Part shown: positions 27,592-36,850 of the stretch, piece by piece
Numbering within the stretch: position 1 is the first letter of the stretch
Layout of the letters: every line of letters begins with the position of its first letter
Program-made: the position numbers and the translations under genes
The notes under the pieces: model-generated
The model's input: the letters and a program-made list of their open reading frames with translations, nothing else
What the model was told of the DNA's origin: nothing
Databases searched by the model: none
NCBI RefSeq assembly: GCF_029873255.1
Contig: NZ_CP123622.1
Coordinates: 558,501-622,500, forward strand
Length of the DNA: 64,000 nucleotides
Source: Pigmentibacter sp. JX0631
GTDB taxonomy: Bacteria > Bdellovibrionota_B > Oligoflexia > Silvanigrellales > Silvanigrellaceae
Direction of reading: 5' to 3'

Positions 27592-28965
27592 ATGATAAAA
27601 GATTTTGATGATTCTTATTTAGAATTAAAATTAAATGAACTCTTTTTTGAAGTATTCAAAATCACGGGTTCAATCGATTATAACCAACTTGAATATCAGA
27701 AAATTCATCAATGGGATTCATTAAATCATATAAACTTAATGCTTGGAATTGAAAAAAAATTTAATTGTCAAATACCTAAAGGCAGTGTTTTGCAATTGAC
27801 TAATTACAATAAAATAAAAGAGTTTTTAATTTCATTAAGTAAATTAAATTCTGATGAAAAATCCCAACATACAGATGGTTCTGATAAAAAAATTTATCGA
27901 GGATTAAACAATATTTACTATGATGAAACAAAAATCTCTTATATTGATGGCAATAATGGTCATCTTTTATACCGTGGATACAAAATTGATCATTTAGTCA
28001 ATAATTATTCAGCTGAAGAAGTTATGTATTTATTAATTGAGGGCAATCTTCCGGATAATGAAAATCTTAAGAAATTTAAAACTAATTTAGAAAATGAACG
28101 ATATTTATCTAAATATGTAATTAAATTCTTAAAAACAAATGCAAAAAAATATTCTCTAATGACATGTATTAAATCTTGTTTAGCTTTAATAACTGAAGAA
28201 CTAAGTACATATAGTTCAAAAAAACAATTAATTTGCTTAACGTCAAAAATACCCCTACTAATTGGCAACTACTTGAGTATAGTAAATTCAAACAAAGAGT
28301 TTTCATTTGATAAAAATATTTCTCATGGTGATTTTTTAGCAAAATGCATTTTTCAAAAATTAAAAATACAAACGAATTATGTCAAAATGCTTGAAAAAAT
28401 GTCTATAATTCAGTTTGAACATGAAAGTAATGCGTCTGCATTTGCAGCAAGAGTAGCTACTGGTACTGAAAATTCATTTGGAAATGCTATATTAGCAGCT
28501 ACTTCAACTTTTGAAGGTAAATTACATGGTGGAGCTATTAAATTAGTTGCTGACATGTTAGAAAATATTACTATAGAAAATGTAGATAAATATATAAAAG
28601 ATAGGACCAAACAGAATTTACCTATTTATGGTTTTGGTCACCGAGTGTATCGAACTGAAGATCCCCGTTCTGTTATCCTAAAAAACTTGCTAGATGAATT
28701 TTATCGGGATAAAAAAAATAAAACAATACTAGAAATATTGGCAAAAACAAAACAAGAAATGAGTGAATTTATTAAACATGGAATAGATATCAATGTTGAC
28801 TTTTATTCTAGTGTATGTCTTAAATCACTTAATATTAATAAAAATTTATTTCTTCCCATTTTTATTGCAAATAGGGTCGTAGGATGGGGCGTTCATATTA
28901 TTGAACAAAAAATGAATAATATATTAATTAGACCTCGACTTAAATATTCAGAAATAATAGAATAA
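27592..28965 (+). CDS. Carrier protein-citrate synthase fusion
   Basis: 457 residues, two domains. Residues 1-85 form an acyl/peptidyl-carrier-like domain with the phosphopantetheine site in WDSLNHINLM (Ser43 after Asp42), followed by IEKKFNCQIP as in carrier helix 2-3. After a linker (residues 85-100) comes a citrate synthase of the short bacterial type: IDGNNGHLLYRGY at the start, HESNASAFAARVATGTE, and all three catalytic residues His312 (LHGGA), His350 (YGFGHRVYR) and Asp403 (NVDFYSS). Citrate synthases normally act on free acyl-CoA; a carrier in cis suggests that the nucleophile is a carrier-bound thioester. First gene of a seven-gene operon; the adenylation gene that could load the carrier starts 19 bases downstream. 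AAGGTAATG precedes the ATG. Confidence 0.85.
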   Translation: MIKDFDDSYLELKLNELFFEVFKITGSIDYNQLEYQKIHQWDSLNHINLMLGIEKKFNCQIPKGSVLQLTNYNKIKEFLISLSKLNSDEKSQHTDGSDKKIYRGLNNIYYDETKISYIDGNNGHLLYRGYKIDHLVNNYSAEEVMYLLIEGNLPDNENLKKFKTNLENERYLSKYVIKFLKTNAKKYSLMTCIKSCLALITEELSTYSSKKQLICLTSKIPLLIGNYLSIVNSNKEFSFDKNISHGDFLAKCIFQKLKIQTNYVKMLEKMSIIQFEHESNASAFAARVATGTENSFGNAILAATSTFEGKLHGGAIKLVADMLENITIENVDKYIKDRTKQNLPIYGFGHRVYRTEDPRSVILKNLLDEFYRDKKNKTILEILAKTKQEMSEFIKHGIDINVDFYSSVCLKSLNINKNLFLPIFIANRVVGWGVHIIEQKMNNILIRPRLKYSEIIE

Positions 28966-28984
28966 AATAAAAAGAAAAGGATAT

Positions 28985-30574
28985 ATGAAAAAAAATCTTC
29001 TAAATGGTATAATGAAATCATATAAAAAATATCAAAATAATTTAGCACTACAAATTGGTAGTGATGCTTATTCATACAAGCAAATAATTTTAGAGAGTAA
29101 TTTATGGGCTCACAATATTATAGAATATTTTAAAACGCAAAAAATTAATTCTATAGGAATATTATCATCAAAAGATTTTGTTGGTTATCTCGGAATTATA
29201 ACATCATTAATGTTAAATTCATCTTTTGTACCCCTAAATCCTAAGCTTCCAATAAATAGATTACTCTATATTATAACTTCTTCTGATTTAGATGTTATTA
29301 TTTTAGATGCAAAATATGTAGAAATTTTAATTGAACTAGATAAAATTTTAGATAATAATCACTCAAAGAAGATAAAAATATTTTCACCCCAAAGTAAAAT
29401 AAAGAATGAATTTAGAAATTTTAAAGTTATTGATTCACATATAAGTAATGTATCAACTTTTTTGAATGATAATATTAAATCTAGTAGTATTGCGTATATT
29501 CTTTTTACTTCAGGAAGTACAGGGAATCCAAAAGGTGTACCTATAAGTCACAAAAATGTAATAAGCTTTATCGATTTCAATCAATCGAAATATAAAATTA
29601 ATTCAAGTGATAGACTTTCTCAAACTTTTGATCATAGTTTTGATCTTTCAATGTTTGACATATTCATGGCTTGGTTTCATGGTGCAAGTGTATTTTGTTT
29701 GCAATCCTTAGATCTTCTTAGCCCTGAAGAATTTATAAATACAAATAAAATTTCAATTTGGTTTTCTGTTCCTTCTATTATAGGTCTTTTAAAAAGACAA
29801 AACTATCCACATAAAAACACTTTCCCAACCTTAAGATTAAGTTTGTTTTGTGGGGAAGCTCTTTCTTTAAATTACATAAAATTTTGGCAAGAAGCCGCAC
29901 CAAATTCAATCTGTGAAAATCTTTACGGACCTACTGAACTCACAATATGTTGCTCATTCTATAACGTAACATCAGCAAAAAATATTTTATGCCAAAATGA
30001 TATTGTTTCTATAGGAAATATATATCCTCACTTAAAGTATTGCATTTGGGACAACTCTAAAAATTGTATTAGCAATGACAATATTGGTGAACTATGCGTC
30101 TCTGGAGATCAAATGTTTAAAGGATATTTAAACAAAAATGAAAACAAAAATAAATTTATTGAAATTGAAAATATTAAGTGTAAAGTAAAGTACTATAAAA
30201 CAGGAGATCTTATTAGAAAAGACGAATCAGGAAATCTACTTTATTTAGGAAGAATAGATAGACAAATTAAGTTAAATGGTTATAGAATAGAATTATCTGA
30301 TATTGAAAATAGTATTCAAAACCATCAAAATGTTGATTATGCAGTTGTTGCTCTTATCGAGAAACAGGATACTAAAAATTCTTTTCTTTCAGCTCATGTA
30401 TTTGGAAATCTTCATTTTGAAGAATTAGATGCATATATAAAGAAAAATCTCCCATACTACATGCAACCTAAACATATTAAAATTTCAAATGAGCCAATTC
30501 TAAGTCCTAATGGAAAGTTAGATAGAAAATTTATTCAAGAAAAATTAATTTTTGATGGAATAAATTATGAATAA
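28985..30574 (+). CDS. Amino-acid adenylation enzyme (DltA/NRPS A-domain-like)
   Basis: Stand-alone ANL-superfamily enzyme, 529 residues, that would activate a carboxylic acid as AMP ester and pass it to a carrier thiol. Core motifs: FTSGSTGNPKG (about 174-184), HSFDLSMFDIFMAW, LSLFCGEALS, NLYGPTELT, YYKTGDLIRK, RIDRQIKLNGYRIEL and the C-terminal SPNGKLDRK with the catalytic lysine. The SFDLS and CGEAL blocks resemble DltA (D-alanine ligase of teichoic-acid synthesis); the Asp in FDLS is the residue that binds the amino group in amino-acid-specific enzymes. It has no carrier of its own, so the domain at the start of the preceding gene is the likely partner. AAAGGA precedes the ATG; it overlaps the prpF-like gene by eight bases. 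Confidence 0.85.
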   Translation: MKKNLLNGIMKSYKKYQNNLALQIGSDAYSYKQIILESNLWAHNIIEYFKTQKINSIGILSSKDFVGYLGIITSLMLNSSFVPLNPKLPINRLLYIITSSDLDVIILDAKYVEILIELDKILDNNHSKKIKIFSPQSKIKNEFRNFKVIDSHISNVSTFLNDNIKSSSIAYILFTSGSTGNPKGVPISHKNVISFIDFNQSKYKINSSDRLSQTFDHSFDLSMFDIFMAWFHGASVFCLQSLDLLSPEEFINTNKISIWFSVPSIIGLLKRQNYPHKNTFPTLRLSLFCGEALSLNYIKFWQEAAPNSICENLYGPTELTICCSFYNVTSAKNILCQNDIVSIGNIYPHLKYCIWDNSKNCISNDNIGELCVSGDQMFKGYLNKNENKNKFIEIENIKCKVKYYKTGDLIRKDESGNLLYLGRIDRQIKLNGYRIELSDIENSIQNHQNVDYAVVALIEKQDTKNSFLSAHVFGNLHFEELDAYIKKNLPYYMQPKHIKISNEPILSPNGKLDRKFIQEKLIFDGINYE

Positions 30575-31646
30575 TTTTAATAAAATACCATACATGCTTT
30601 TGCGGGGTGGAACATCAAAAGGTCCATGCTTTGATTGGAAGTATTTTCCTGAAAATGATGTTGAAAGAAACAAAATACTACTTTCAATAATGGGCTCACC
30701 TCATCCTTTGCAAATAGATGGGATTGGAAGTAATCATGATTTGGCAAATAAAATTTGTTTAATACGCCCATCCAAATTAGAAAATATTGATGTTGAATAT
30801 TTACTATGTCAAAATCATGCAAATAGTGATCAAATTGAAACAAATCTAGATTGTGGAAATATGCTTTCTGCAGTTGCTATATATTCATTAGAAATGAATT
30901 ACATTAAAATTTTAAAAAAAGAAACAGTATTAAATATTTTTAGCCATAATAGCAAATCTAGAATAGAAGCTACAATATCAACAAAAAATAAAAAAATTAA
31001 TTATGAACCTGACAATATTGATAACTTTGAATATGGTTGCATAGTTAAATTAGCATTTCTTAATCCTAGTGGCAGCTCTCTTGGAAGTGAATTCCCTACA
31101 GGAAATAAAATCGATATTATCGAAAATACACCTGTAAGCTGCATTGATGTAAGCATGCCTATGGTTATAGGACTTGCTGAAGACTTTAATATTTCTGGAA
31201 ATGAAACGAAAATTGAATTAGATAGAAATCACAATTTGATGAAAAAACTTGAGACAATAAGGAGAATTGCTGCTAGTAAAATGGGAATGGGAAATGTTGA
31301 ATATAAAACTTCACCAAAAATTTGCTTAGTTAGCAAAGCCATTAGAAATGGTCATATTAATGCTCGCTATTTTATATCCCCATTTGAAAATAATTCTCAC
31401 CCAACATTTGCAGTAACAGGGGCAATGTGTCTAGGTGGCTCCATCTGCATACAAAATACTCTAACTAATAAACTACTTAAAAATTTTACAATTAATGATG
31501 AAGAAAATAATATATCTATTGAACATCCAAGCGGTACGATTAATGTAAGTGTGTATTTAGATAACAAAAAAAATATTAGTAAAATTTCTTATTTAAAATC
31601 TGCAAGACCATTAAGTATTGGGCATGTACTTATTCCAAAAAAATAA
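30567..31646 (+). CDS. PrpF-family isomerase
   Basis: 359 residues. The PrpF family contains 2-methylaconitate cis-trans isomerase and 4-oxalomesaconate tautomerase, which shift a double bond in unsaturated tricarboxylates. Signature elements are present: LLRGGTSKGPCFDW at the N-terminus, DGIGSNHDLANKICLIRPS, NLDCGNMLSAVA with the conserved Cys96, the GSEFPTGNKID segment, and AVTGAMCLGGSICIQN near the C-terminus. Next to a citrate synthase, a substrate made by dehydrating a citrate-like acid is the natural guess (inference). No AcnD or PrpD homologue is recognisable in the operon. Start overlaps the upstream stop. Confidence 0.85.
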   Translation: MNNFNKIPYMLLRGGTSKGPCFDWKYFPENDVERNKILLSIMGSPHPLQIDGIGSNHDLANKICLIRPSKLENIDVEYLLCQNHANSDQIETNLDCGNMLSAVAIYSLEMNYIKILKKETVLNIFSHNSKSRIEATISTKNKKINYEPDNIDNFEYGCIVKLAFLNPSGSSLGSEFPTGNKIDIIENTPVSCIDVSMPMVIGLAEDFNISGNETKIELDRNHNLMKKLETIRRIAASKMGMGNVEYKTSPKICLVSKAIRNGHINARYFISPFENNSHPTFAVTGAMCLGGSICIQNTLTNKLLKNFTINDEENNISIEHPSGTINVSVYLDNKKNISKISYLKSARPLSIGHVLIPKK

Positions 31647-31662
31647 AATTTAAGAGGTATGA

Positions 31663-33087
31663 ATGATAGAAAATCTTTTAAACTTAATTTTTAAAAATAA
31701 AAAATTTAACCAACAAGATTCGGAAATTGCCCGTCTAAATTTAGAAAAAAATCTTAGAGATTTTGGAATAGCTTGGATTCATTTAGGCTATAGTTCTCTT
31801 AAAATTCATGAATTGATTGAATATATAACAAAGGAATGTAGTATAAAACCCCCAAGAACAGGGCACTTAGGAAATTGGCATGAAATTATGGCAGGCAGAA
31901 GCTGCGCTTTAGATCACAATTTTTTTGTCTGCAAAAATCATATTGGATTTGCATACATTACAGAATTTACTATGACAGAAAATAGTAGTTTAACCTCTGG
32001 TGATACTGTTTACTTACCAGGCTCTTTAGTTTATCAAGGTAAAAGAATAATACTACCTTTATTTTTTTATAATGAAAGAAATAAATGGCAAGAAACTGAT
32101 AAAAATAAGAGTTATTTTTGTCCATTTATAACTGCAAAATTTGAAGACAAAATAAAACCATTAATAGAAATACAAAAAAACCAATTAACTGAAAATATTT
32201 TAAAAAGATATGTCGGTCAAGTTTATTTAAAATACAAAACTGAAATTAAAAATCTTCTTTTTATTTTGATAAGTGATAGTATTAAAGATAATTCTAAAAT
32301 TACACCAAGTGATATAATTGATAGAGTGGTTTTTATTGGAGGAGAATTGAAAAGAGAAAAATTACATTACATTAATGGTAAATTTACTCTTTTAGATAAA
32401 GTTTACGTCAATATTGATAATATACTTGAAGATCTATTTTCTTGTTTTTATGCAAGTATAAATTTACTTGAGTTTATTGAATATCATTCGACAAAAAAAT
32501 TTTTCCCATTTTTATCACTCTCTGTAATGAGTATTATTGATTTCGCAATTTTCCAGATAGAAAATAGAGATGTGTTAGCAAATACAGATAAAATTAGTTA
32601 CTTGGAATGGGGTGCATTTGGATCTGCTGGTTATCCGCCAAAAAGTAAAGGATATTTTGTCCAAAAATTTCCTATACTAAAACAAATGTACAAAATTTTG
32701 CATAATACTGATCCTAAATTATTTAAAAAAATTGTATTTATAGTAATTCCTTCTACTATTTTCAATTTACTACCAAACACATTATTTATTTCCGATAAGG
32801 AACATCTAAAATTCCTCTTTTCTAATTCTAAGAAATTTCTTGATAAAAACTCTAATACTTCTTCGGATATTTTAATGAAAGAATTAGAAAAAGAACTTAG
32901 TTTAAATATTCAAAAAGAAAAATTATCTTGGTATTTTAAACAAAGATTCTCAAATGCAAGAACTATTCAACATTCACAAGAAATTTATGAAGTTGGAAAC
33001 TTAGAACTTACAGAAGAATTTTCTGAAATTTCAATACAATTAGCTTGCCAAATTCTAGGATTTTTTACCGAAGAGGCTGAATTATGA
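31663..33087 (+). CDS. Unknown protein of the biosynthetic operon
   Basis: 474 residues, not recognised. No signal peptide or membrane helix; mixed composition, so probably a soluble enzyme. Noticeable conserved-looking segments are PPRTGHLGNWHEIMAGRS (about 64-82), a Cys/His-containing stretch just after it (CALDHNFFVCKNH), DRVVFIGGELKRE and EWGAFGSAGYPPKSKG. There is no Fe-S type CxxC pair as in aconitases and no nucleotide-binding loop. Placed between the PrpF-like and the enolase-superfamily genes: it follows the former after 16 bases and overlaps the latter by four. By position it could supply a dehydratase or transferase step, but the sequence does not show this. Confidence 0.6.
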   Translation: MIENLLNLIFKNKKFNQQDSEIARLNLEKNLRDFGIAWIHLGYSSLKIHELIEYITKECSIKPPRTGHLGNWHEIMAGRSCALDHNFFVCKNHIGFAYITEFTMTENSSLTSGDTVYLPGSLVYQGKRIILPLFFYNERNKWQETDKNKSYFCPFITAKFEDKIKPLIEIQKNQLTENILKRYVGQVYLKYKTEIKNLLFILISDSIKDNSKITPSDIIDRVVFIGGELKREKLHYINGKFTLLDKVYVNIDNILEDLFSCFYASINLLEFIEYHSTKKFFPFLSLSVMSIIDFAIFQIENRDVLANTDKISYLEWGAFGSAGYPPKSKGYFVQKFPILKQMYKILHNTDPKLFKKIVFIVIPSTIFNLLPNTLFISDKEHLKFLFSNSKKFLDKNSNTSSDILMKELEKELSLNIQKEKLSWYFKQRFSNARTIQHSQEIYEVGNLELTEEFSEISIQLACQILGFFTEEAEL

Positions 33088-34133
33088 ATTTTTCTTATTC
33101 TTTTTTTACGCTTAACATGAATTCGCCTTTTATTACTCATAAGGCAACTCATTTAAAAGTTCCTCATGTATTAATAAATATATTTTTAAACAAAATTATA
33201 GGCTATGGACAAACTGTAATTCTGCCATACTACTTTTATAATTTGGATGAAATGAATAATATTTTTAAATCTCTTGAAAAATTAAAAATTTTCTTTAGTA
33301 AAATTCAGAAAGAAAAAATTAAAGACTTAAACGAAGTACTGAATAGAATTCGAATAATTAAATCCATCAATTTAAATATTTATTCCGCTGTAGAGATGGC
33401 TTTACTTGATTTGTTTAGTAAAATGAATCAAAAATATTTACATGAGTTTCTAAGTATAGAAAAAAGAGAAGAATTAATAACTTCCATGACTTTGGGAATA
33501 AAATCAATTGATTTACTTAAAATTGATTTAGATAAATACAAAAATTGGCCTGTTCTTAAAATTAAAATGAGTAATAACTTAAAAGATAACTACTATAAAG
33601 TAAAATTCATTTTTGAAAACTATAAAGGAAAAATAAGAATAGATGCAAATGGATCTTGGTCGATATCTGAGGCTAAAGATATGTTTAAATTTTTGGAAAA
33701 TTATAACATTGAATTTATCGAGCAACCCTTAGCAGCAGATAGTTTCAGAAATTTAGCAGAACTAAAACAATCTACTAAAATACCTATTATTCTAGATGAA
33801 GATTGTAAAAGTATAAAAGACATAAAAAAAATATCAAATTATGCTGATGGCATAAACATTCAGGCATACAAAAGTGGGGGGATTTTGAACTTAATTGAAA
33901 TGTTCAAAGAGGCTAAAAGATTTAACTTAAAAACCATGATTGGCTGTCAAGCTGAAAGTAGCTTAGGTATTTCAGCCCTCTCACATATAGCTTCATTAGC
34001 AGACTTTATTGATCTCGATGGACATCTCGATTTTATAGATGACAAATATTATGGAGTGTCAATTGAAAATGGAAAAATAACTTTACCTGAAAATTATGGT
34101 ATAGGAGTTAAAATCAATGAGCGACAATTATAA
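33084..34133 (+). CDS. Enolase-superfamily protein, L-Ala-D/L-Glu (dipeptide) epimerase type
   Basis: 349 residues, capping domain plus TIM barrel. All active-site residues of the dipeptide epimerase group are in place: Lys159-x-Lys161 (VLKIKMS), metal ligands Asp187 (RIDANGSW), Glu213 (FIEQPL) and Asp238 (ILDEDC), and the second general base Lys263 (AYKSGG). A KxK plus distant Lys arrangement means 1,1-proton transfer, that is epimerisation, rather than dehydration. Substrate in this family includes L-Ala-D/L-Glu and other dipeptides; in an operon with an adenylation enzyme and an ATP-grasp ligase, a dipeptide-like product is likely (inference). GAAGAGG precedes the ATG, which overlaps the upstream stop; the 3' end overlaps the ATP-grasp gene by 17 bases. 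Confidence 0.82.
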   Translation: MNFSYSFFTLNMNSPFITHKATHLKVPHVLINIFLNKIIGYGQTVILPYYFYNLDEMNNIFKSLEKLKIFFSKIQKEKIKDLNEVLNRIRIIKSINLNIYSAVEMALLDLFSKMNQKYLHEFLSIEKREELITSMTLGIKSIDLLKIDLDKYKNWPVLKIKMSNNLKDNYYKVKFIFENYKGKIRIDANGSWSISEAKDMFKFLENYNIEFIEQPLAADSFRNLAELKQSTKIPIILDEDCKSIKDIKKISNYADGINIQAYKSGGILNLIEMFKEAKRFNLKTMIGCQAESSLGISALSHIASLADFIDLDGHLDFIDDKYYGVSIENGKITLPENYGIGVKINERQL

Positions 34134-35364
34134 TATTTTAATTATACTTCATACTGAGTATGAACGTTCTAATTTTGATGAAGGTATTGAACATAAAAGC
34201 AATAATATTTATTACTTTGGGGAAAATAAATATTTACAGACAATCCCCAAAAGACTGAAACACAATAAAATTTTTTCTCCTTCAAAAGAGATTTTAGAAA
34301 AACACATAATTAATGAAATTGGAAAGTTAAATATAACCTTTGACTTTATTATTGCAAATTCAGAGTTGACTTTAATGCCAGCTGCAAAAGTAAGGCAAGA
34401 ATTAAATATTTCCGGAAGTAAACCTGATCAAGTTGAAAAAGTTACAAATAAAGTTGTCATGAAAAATTTTATTAAAAAATCAGGAATTAATATTCCAAAA
34501 TATTTATCATTAGAATATGCTTTAAAAAACAAGGTTTATGCAGAAAAATTATTTAAAAGAGATAAAATTGTTTTAAAACCAATAAATGGATCAGGAAGTG
34601 AAGGCGTTTATTTTTATGAAAATTTTGGATTTTTATATCAGGAAATTTCTAAATTAAATATAAACATAATTGATTATGAAGTAGAAGAATATATTCCAGG
34701 AGAAATATACCATTTAGATGCATTAGTTTGCGATAAATCAGTTATTGAATATATTCCTTCTAAATATATAAATACTTGTGCTGATTTTGCAAATGGGGAA
34801 CCTCTAGGTTCTTTTCAAATTGCAAAAAAGAAACAATATTTGGAACTCTTAAAAAAAACAATAAATGCTCTCGATATTGAAATAGGAGCAGTTCACTTGG
34901 AGATTATAAAATCAACAAAAGATGATGAATATTATTTTTTAGAGGTGGCTAATAGGACAGGTGGAGCAGAAATTAGAACGCTTTTTTCGGAAAAAACTGG
35001 AATAAATTTCAGTGCGAGTGAATGCAGTCTTCAAATTAACAAAACAATTATTTATAATTCAAGAAAAAAAAGAAATTCATACTTTGGTTTTTTCCAGATT
35101 CCTGGGCATCATCTAAATTTTGAATATTGTAAAATTGTAGGTTTAGAAAAATGGCTCAAGCATCCTAATCTATTAAAAATGACTTGCCTTGATGAGCGTA
35201 AAAAAATTTCAAAAACTATAACATATCGACCTGATAAATTACCTGTATCAATGACATTAAAAGCATCTTCACCTTCGACACTTGAAAAGCTAATAAAAGA
35301 CATTTTTCAAGATAAGGAAATTCAAATTTTACCGACTATGAATGAGACAAATTATGTCAAATAA
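34117..35364 (+). CDS. ATP-grasp ligase of the biosynthetic operon
   Basis: 415 residues. A pre-ATP-grasp Rossmann part (ILIILHTEYERSNFDEG..., FDFIIANSELTLMPAAKVRQ) precedes an ATP-grasp fold with the first Lys in MKNFIKKSGINIPKY, the ATP loop IVLKPINGSGSEGVYFY, the hinge VEEYIPGEIYHLDAL, and the metal-binding GAVHLEIIKS...YYFLEVANRTGGAEIRT, in which Glu and Asn are kept. These features fit L-amino acid ligases and biotin-carboxylase-like ligases that form amide bonds between carboxylates and amines. AGGAG lies before ATG 34117. Only distantly similar to the ATP-grasp protein at 21 kb. The likely role is amide formation in the final product (inference). Confidence 0.8.
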   Translation: MSDNYNILIILHTEYERSNFDEGIEHKSNNIYYFGENKYLQTIPKRLKHNKIFSPSKEILEKHIINEIGKLNITFDFIIANSELTLMPAAKVRQELNISGSKPDQVEKVTNKVVMKNFIKKSGINIPKYLSLEYALKNKVYAEKLFKRDKIVLKPINGSGSEGVYFYENFGFLYQEISKLNINIIDYEVEEYIPGEIYHLDALVCDKSVIEYIPSKYINTCADFANGEPLGSFQIAKKKQYLELLKKTINALDIEIGAVHLEIIKSTKDDEYYFLEVANRTGGAEIRTLFSEKTGINFSASECSLQINKTIIYNSRKKRNSYFGFFQIPGHHLNFEYCKIVGLEKWLKHPNLLKMTCLDERKKISKTITYRPDKLPVSMTLKASSPSTLEKLIKDIFQDKEIQILPTMNETNYVK

Positions 35365-36586
35365 TAATAAAAATATTCAATTATATATTATTCTATTTGG
35401 AGTTTTTTGGACGAAGGCTGCTGCTATTTTAAGTATGCCATTTTTAACTTTATTTTTGCACAATAAAATTAATCTTTCACTAACCGCTATTGGATTTATA
35501 GTAGGTATTCAGCCATTAGCCGTTTGCTTTGGGGGATTAATAGGCGGTTATCTATGTGACGTTTTCAAGAAAAGAAACATAATGTTACTATCCGTTTTTT
35601 CTTCAGGATTTATCTTTATTTGTTTTTATCTCACTAGTTTTTTACAAAATACAATTTTACAAATTTTCTTATTCGCTTTTTTTAATTTATTAAATGGATT
35701 TTCATCTGCATTTTTTACACCAATTTCAAGAGTAATTTTAACAGAACTTGCAACAAACCCTGAAGAAAATATAAAATTTATGCACATGAGATATATTGCA
35801 ATAAATTTAAGTGCAACGGTTGGTCCACTCCTTGGGGCTTATGCCGGTATAGCAGCAAATGCAAGTGCATTCTTAGTTACTGCAATCGCATATTACATTT
35901 ATTTCTTTATTTTATTAATATCAGTTGGACACTTAACTTTGACAGATGAAGTTAGTATTCATGAGAACAAATTTAGGAACTTTTTTCTTGCATTTAAATT
36001 TCATATGTCAAATAAACCTTTCTTTTACTTACTTTTAAGTACAAGTATTTTTTCAATGTTATATGTACAAATGAATACTAATTTGGCACTAATTATTGAA
36101 AATAATATTACAAAAGGAACAATATTTTTCTCTTGGATGTTAAGTTTAAATGCTATACTAGTTATACTAATTCAACCAATTATTTACCTTGTCACAAAAA
36201 AAATGAAACAAAAAATTATTTACTTAGTCGGTTTTTTAATTAGTATATTTGCAGGGATATGTTTATTAGTAACGCCAGTTTCAAAAATATCCATAATAGC
36301 ATTTTTTGTGTTTCTAACACTTGCAGAGGTATTAATATTTCCAGTATCTGGAGTTCTAACAGCAGAAATGACCGATGATAGAAATAAAGGAATTGCATTT
36401 GGATTATTAGACTTAACTAATTTAGGCGCTGCAATTGGTCCATTATTTGGGGGATTTCTGTTGCAATATTATTCTACAAAAGGATTTGCCATCGGATTTT
36501 TAGGTGTCACAATTATTAGCTCAATTTTTATTGTAAAGAAAATCTTTGAACATAATCCTCAAATTGAAGCAAAAACTGAAAGCTAA
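35342..36586 (+). CDS. MFS efflux transporter of the biosynthetic operon
   Basis: 414-residue, 12-helix major facilitator protein. The helix 2-3 loop is GGLIGGYLCDVFKKRNIM, a version of the MFS motif A, and the second half has the repeated GLLDLTNLGAAIGPLFGGFLL block typical of drug or product exporters. Last gene of the operon, overlapping the ATP-grasp gene by 23 bases (or 11 bases if the second ATG at 35354, which has GAG in front, is used). Position at the end of a biosynthetic operon suggests that it exports the product (inference). Confidence 0.82.
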   Translation: MRQIMSNNNKNIQLYIILFGVFWTKAAAILSMPFLTLFLHNKINLSLTAIGFIVGIQPLAVCFGGLIGGYLCDVFKKRNIMLLSVFSSGFIFICFYLTSFLQNTILQIFLFAFFNLLNGFSSAFFTPISRVILTELATNPEENIKFMHMRYIAINLSATVGPLLGAYAGIAANASAFLVTAIAYYIYFFILLISVGHLTLTDEVSIHENKFRNFFLAFKFHMSNKPFFYLLLSTSIFSMLYVQMNTNLALIIENNITKGTIFFSWMLSLNAILVILIQPIIYLVTKKMKQKIIYLVGFLISIFAGICLLVTPVSKISIIAFFVFLTLAEVLIFPVSGVLTAEMTDDRNKGIAFGLLDLTNLGAAIGPLFGGFLLQYYSTKGFAIGFLGVTIISSIFIVKKIFEHNPQIEAKTES

Positions 36587-36850
36587 ATTACAATATTTCT
36601 CGCTATAAAGTGAATATTTTGATAAAATTCATCTTTTAGAGTGAAAATAATTTTCTTGTAATATTAAAAATATTTTAATGATTAAACATACAATCACAAG
36701 AAAATTGATTTTATTTATTGACATTTCTAGTATTATCTATCATTCGAGTAAAATTAAAATAGCAAATTTTACCAAGGCTATTTACTAATTATAAATTTAT
36801 TTATATGATCATGTTTTTTAAAAGGTTAATTACTAATCTTGAGGGTTTTT

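Noticed and set aside
27592..36586. Citrate-type siderophore (NIS) cluster
   Set aside because: No IucA/IucC synthetase, no monooxygenase, no TonB receptor; ATP-grasp and PrpF do not belong to that pathway type.
27592..36586. Methylcitrate (prp) propionate pathway
   Set aside because: No PrpB lyase, PrpD/AcnD or PrpE; adenylation enzyme, epimerase, ligase and exporter point to biosynthesis instead.
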